Source: Elysia marginata
Taxonomy: Eukaryota > Mollusca > Gastropoda > Plakobranchidae
Assembly (NCBI GenBank): GCA_019649035.1
Contig: BMAT01008649.1
Location: 13,420 to 36,712 of the forward strand
Length of the DNA stretch: 23,293 nucleotides
Reading direction: 5' to 3'
The position numbers and the translations under genes were made by a program. The notes beneath the pieces are model-generated. The model did no database searches and had not been told where the DNA came from. It saw only the letters and a program-made list of their open reading frames with translations. Numbering within the stretch: the stretch's first letter is position 1; the number at the start of each line of letters is the position of its first letter. Below are positions 21,824 to 23,293 of the stretch, piece after piece.

Positions 21824-21841
21824 TGTAAATATATTTTTTAT
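21824..21841 (+). promoter_or_regulatory. Adjacent Pumilio-type site and CPE-type site upstream of the poly(A) signal
   Basis: TGTAAATA at 21824-21831 matches the Pumilio response element UGUANAUA. TTTTTAT at 21835-21841 matches the cytoplasmic polyadenylation element bound by CPEB. Both lie 45-65 nt upstream of AATAAA, the usual arrangement in translationally controlled maternal or germline mRNAs. Such short motifs also arise by chance in AT-rich sequence. Confidence 0.4.
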
Positions 21842-21886
21842 TGGTATTTTTTAACATTGATGTACAAGTTCTTTACGTTCTTAAGC

Positions 21887-21930
21887 AATAAAGTCTTTTT
21901 AATCACAAAATTTTGGGTGTGTTTTTCTTC
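21887..21930 (+). terminator. Poly(A) signal and GU-rich downstream element
   Basis: AATAAA at 21887-21892 is followed by a plausible CA cleavage site near 21903-21905 and then a GU/U-rich stretch, GGGTGTGTTTTTC, at 21915-21927. This spacing fits a metazoan cleavage and polyadenylation site. It is the best such site downstream of the last coding exon. Confidence 0.65.
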
Positions 21931-22093
21931 AATTTCAAATATTTAGGCCTACTTAATAAGCGTTTTTGTGAGATTTGAAAGCTGGTATGCACCTTGGAAG
22001 AGCATCAATATAACCAGATAAGTCTGGTCGAGCTGACAAATAATTCTCCCAATCTTGTACCCATTTTACTAAACTTAAGAATCTAAATACATG
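21906..22093. other. Intergenic spacer after the poly(A) site
   Basis: A short AT-rich spacer with no recognised feature beyond the GU-rich element at its start. Confidence 0.5.
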
Positions 22094-22095
22094 TA

Positions 22096-22511
22096 CAATG
22101 GAAACCTCAGAATTCGAATCTCTTGGGAATGAAGAAAAACTTAAAATAAATAGGATTCGAATTATACTTAAACACAGTCAAAGGACCAGATATATTTTAC
22201 AAACCACTTCTCATTTCTATAGCACCATCCTCCTTTACATCCCATCTTTGTGCAAATGTAGGATGGCAACTTCGTGCAGTGAGTGTTTGTCATAAAACTT
22301 TGTTGCTTTGGAGAAGTAAAGCTGCTAGGGATTAGAAGGAAAACTCTCTGTAGGCCCCAATATAAACTTCGAATTAAGAGAATTGAACCATATGAACTTT
22401 GGATCATGAGTTCAAACTAACAAAGTCAAGAGGAAAACGAAATCTCATGAGCAGGAAACTTCAAATTATCAGAAATTCAGATTATGAGACTTCGATTTGG
22501 GAGGTTTCCAC
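22096..22511. mobile_element. 416-bp pogo/Tigger-like MITE
   Basis: Ten-base TIRs TGGAAACCTC are exact at 22099-22108 and inverted at 22501-22510. The left end is CAATGGAAACCTC preceded by TA (22094-22095). Subterminal regions carry repeated ATTCGAA, CTTCGAATTA and TTCAAATTATC motifs in both orientations, a signature of Tigger-derived MITEs. The right outermost bases are diverged or lost where SINE sequence begins. No transposase is present. Confidence 0.7.
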
Positions 22512-22701
22512 CACACTCAAAGACCTTCACGAATTTTGAGTGCTGAATTTAGCTAAGTACCCATTTCACAGGTGGGTGGACTGAGGAAAGTGGATAAATT
22601 GCTTTCCAAAAGCAGTCACAATATGAGTCGTCAATAGGAATCGAACCCTCAACCGCTAGATCACGAGTCTGACGCGCATACCAATGAGCCACGCTGCCCC
22701 C
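22512..22701 (-). mobile_element. SINE family 2, minus strand, with tRNA-like head
   Basis: On the minus strand the head starts GGGGCAGCGTGGCTCATTGG, with A box TGGCTCATTGG (22681-22691) and a perfect B box GGTTCGATTCC (22637-22647), 33 nt apart. The candidate anticodon loop reads CTCGTGA, so a tRNA-Thr(CGU)-like origin is possible. The body contains TTTTGGAAAGCAATTTATCC and GTGAAATGGGTACTTAGCTA. Its 3' end is truncated against the MITE at 22511. Confidence 0.75.
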
Positions 22702-22850
22702 TCGATTCCCAACAACTCATGTTGTATGCCTTTGGAAAGCAATTTATTTACTTTCCCCAATCGATCCTCGTCTAAAATGGGTACCTAGCTAATTGCAAGG
22801 CTCAAAATTTGTGGAATGTTAGTATTTGAGCGCTTAACAGGTCGCCATAC
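22702..22850 (+). mobile_element. SINE family 2, plus strand, head-truncated copy
   Basis: It begins TCGATTCC, inside the B box, and continues TTTGGAAAGCAATTTATTTA and AAAATGGGTACCTAGCTAAT, matching the body of the minus-strand copy just to its left. The two are head-to-head and form a long imperfect inverted repeat. The 3' end (after GAGCGCTTAACAGGTCGCC) is approximate. Confidence 0.7.
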
Positions 22851-23144
22851 TTTAATACTGTTGAAATATGAGTTGGATTGGCTTTGGAATGTATTGATTT
22901 GCTGGGGGAAATATGTACATGTAGTCTTGTGACTGCCTTTGAGGGCTTAATATTAAAGAAAAGCAATCATAACCATAATTATAGGCCTATATTATACCTT
23001 TTATGTTGGGACAGGTAGCGATAACTGATTTTTTTTTTTCAATTTTACTCCCCAGTTGTCAGGGCATCTTTGCCTTATTGGTAATTTTTAGGAAACCTAT
23101 GATAATGGGACCTAAAGGAGATACCTTATGTAGATAGATTTTAT
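22851..23144. other. Intergenic stretch
   Basis: No gene, RNA or clear repeat is recognised; there is a T-run at 23031-23039. Confidence 0.5.
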
Positions 23145-23151
23145 AGTTACT

Positions 23152-23284
23152 TAGGTTTTTTTTGCCCTGCCATGACTTCAATTGTTCACTTCAGGCTGAA
23201 ACTTTGAAGTTTTGAAGTCATGGCAAGGTTCAAACAGCCTGAAACTTTTGAACCATGGTGTTGGTAGGGCTGAAAAAACTAACA
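23152..23284. mobile_element. Foldback element with 7-bp flanking repeats
   Basis: A 133-bp imperfect palindrome: TAGG, T-run, GCCCTGCCATGACTTCAA at the left is mirrored by GGTAGGGC, A-run, CTAACA at the right. Inner hairpins are CCATGACTTCAA (23170-23181) against TTGAAGTCATGG (23212-23223), and GGTTCAAA against TTTGAACC. AGTTACT flanks both sides (23145-23151, 23285-23291), a possible target-site duplication. No coding capacity. Confidence 0.55.
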
Positions 23285-23293
23285 AGTTACTGA

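Larger units (their letters stand above)
18429..21905 (+). other. Probable long 3' UTR of the giant gene
   Basis: From the tentative stop at 18428 to the poly(A) signal at 21887 there is no convincing coding sequence. The stretch is AT-rich. It holds a poly-C/CT tract (18942-18972), a CAA-rich tract (19500-19535), a T16 run (20774-20789), the right end of a degenerate TIR element (to 21219) and a complete 300-bp MITE (21425-21724). Earlier AATAAA hexamers at 20253 and 20914 could give shorter forms. A possible small intron (GTAAAC at 18466 to TTTGTAG ending at 18586) lies just after the stop. RNA evidence would be needed to join it all to the gene. Confidence 0.5.

Noticed and set aside
21713..21946. 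Small plus-strand ORF near the poly(A) site
   Set aside because: It starts at the edge of a MITE, has AT-driven composition (Phe, Tyr, Ile, Leu, Lys), runs through the poly(A) signal, and shows no motif.
22630..22701. A genuine tRNA-Thr gene on the minus strand
   Set aside because: The A and B boxes are good, but the acceptor ends do not pair, the T stem is weak, and the sequence runs on into a body shared with the adjacent copy. It is a SINE head.

Overview
This is eukaryotic nuclear DNA: AT-rich non-coding sequence, GT-AG introns, tRNA-derived SINEs, a LINE fragment and TA-flanked DNA-transposon remnants. The repeat style and the kind of protein encoded suggest a lophotrochozoan invertebrate, perhaps a gastropod mollusc. 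That placement is inference; no marker gene fixes it.

One gene dominates the window, on the + strand. It is partial at its 5' end. I resolve six exons: 3043-3143, 4223-4372, 4909-7944, 8568-16937, 17532-17732 and 18417-(18428 stop). All five internal junctions are phase 0, and together they encode at least 3,955 residues. The first two exons and the start of the third carry the C-terminal half of a DUF3715 (TASOR/TASOR2/TEX15 pseudo-PARP-like) domain. The 3.0-kb and 8.4-kb exons encode a very long, mostly disordered region with Lys/Glu-rich, Tyr/Ser/Asn-rich, acidic and RS (Arg-Ser) segments. A more conserved-looking helical C-terminal region follows. Known DUF3715 proteins act in transposon silencing (TASOR in HUSH; TEX15 in the male germline), so a nuclear silencing role is the best inference. 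I cannot assign orthology to TASOR, TASOR2 or TEX15.

The 3' UTR appears to be about 3.5 kb, ending at an AATAAA at 21887 with a GU-rich downstream element. A Pumilio-type site and a CPE-type site lie just upstream of it. No second protein-coding gene is supported.

The flanks and introns hold mobile-element debris. At the left are a SINE body cut by the window edge (1-147), the 3' end of a LINE on the minus strand (914-1440), a palindromic TIR element (1441-1530) and a complete SINE with a perfect 16-bp target-site duplication (2202-2505). An intron holds a decayed TIR element. A 300-bp TA-flanked MITE lies in the 3' UTR (21425-21724). Beyond the gene sits a cluster: a MITE (22096-22511), a head-to-head pair of SINEs of a second family (22512-about 22850) and a foldback element (23152-23284).
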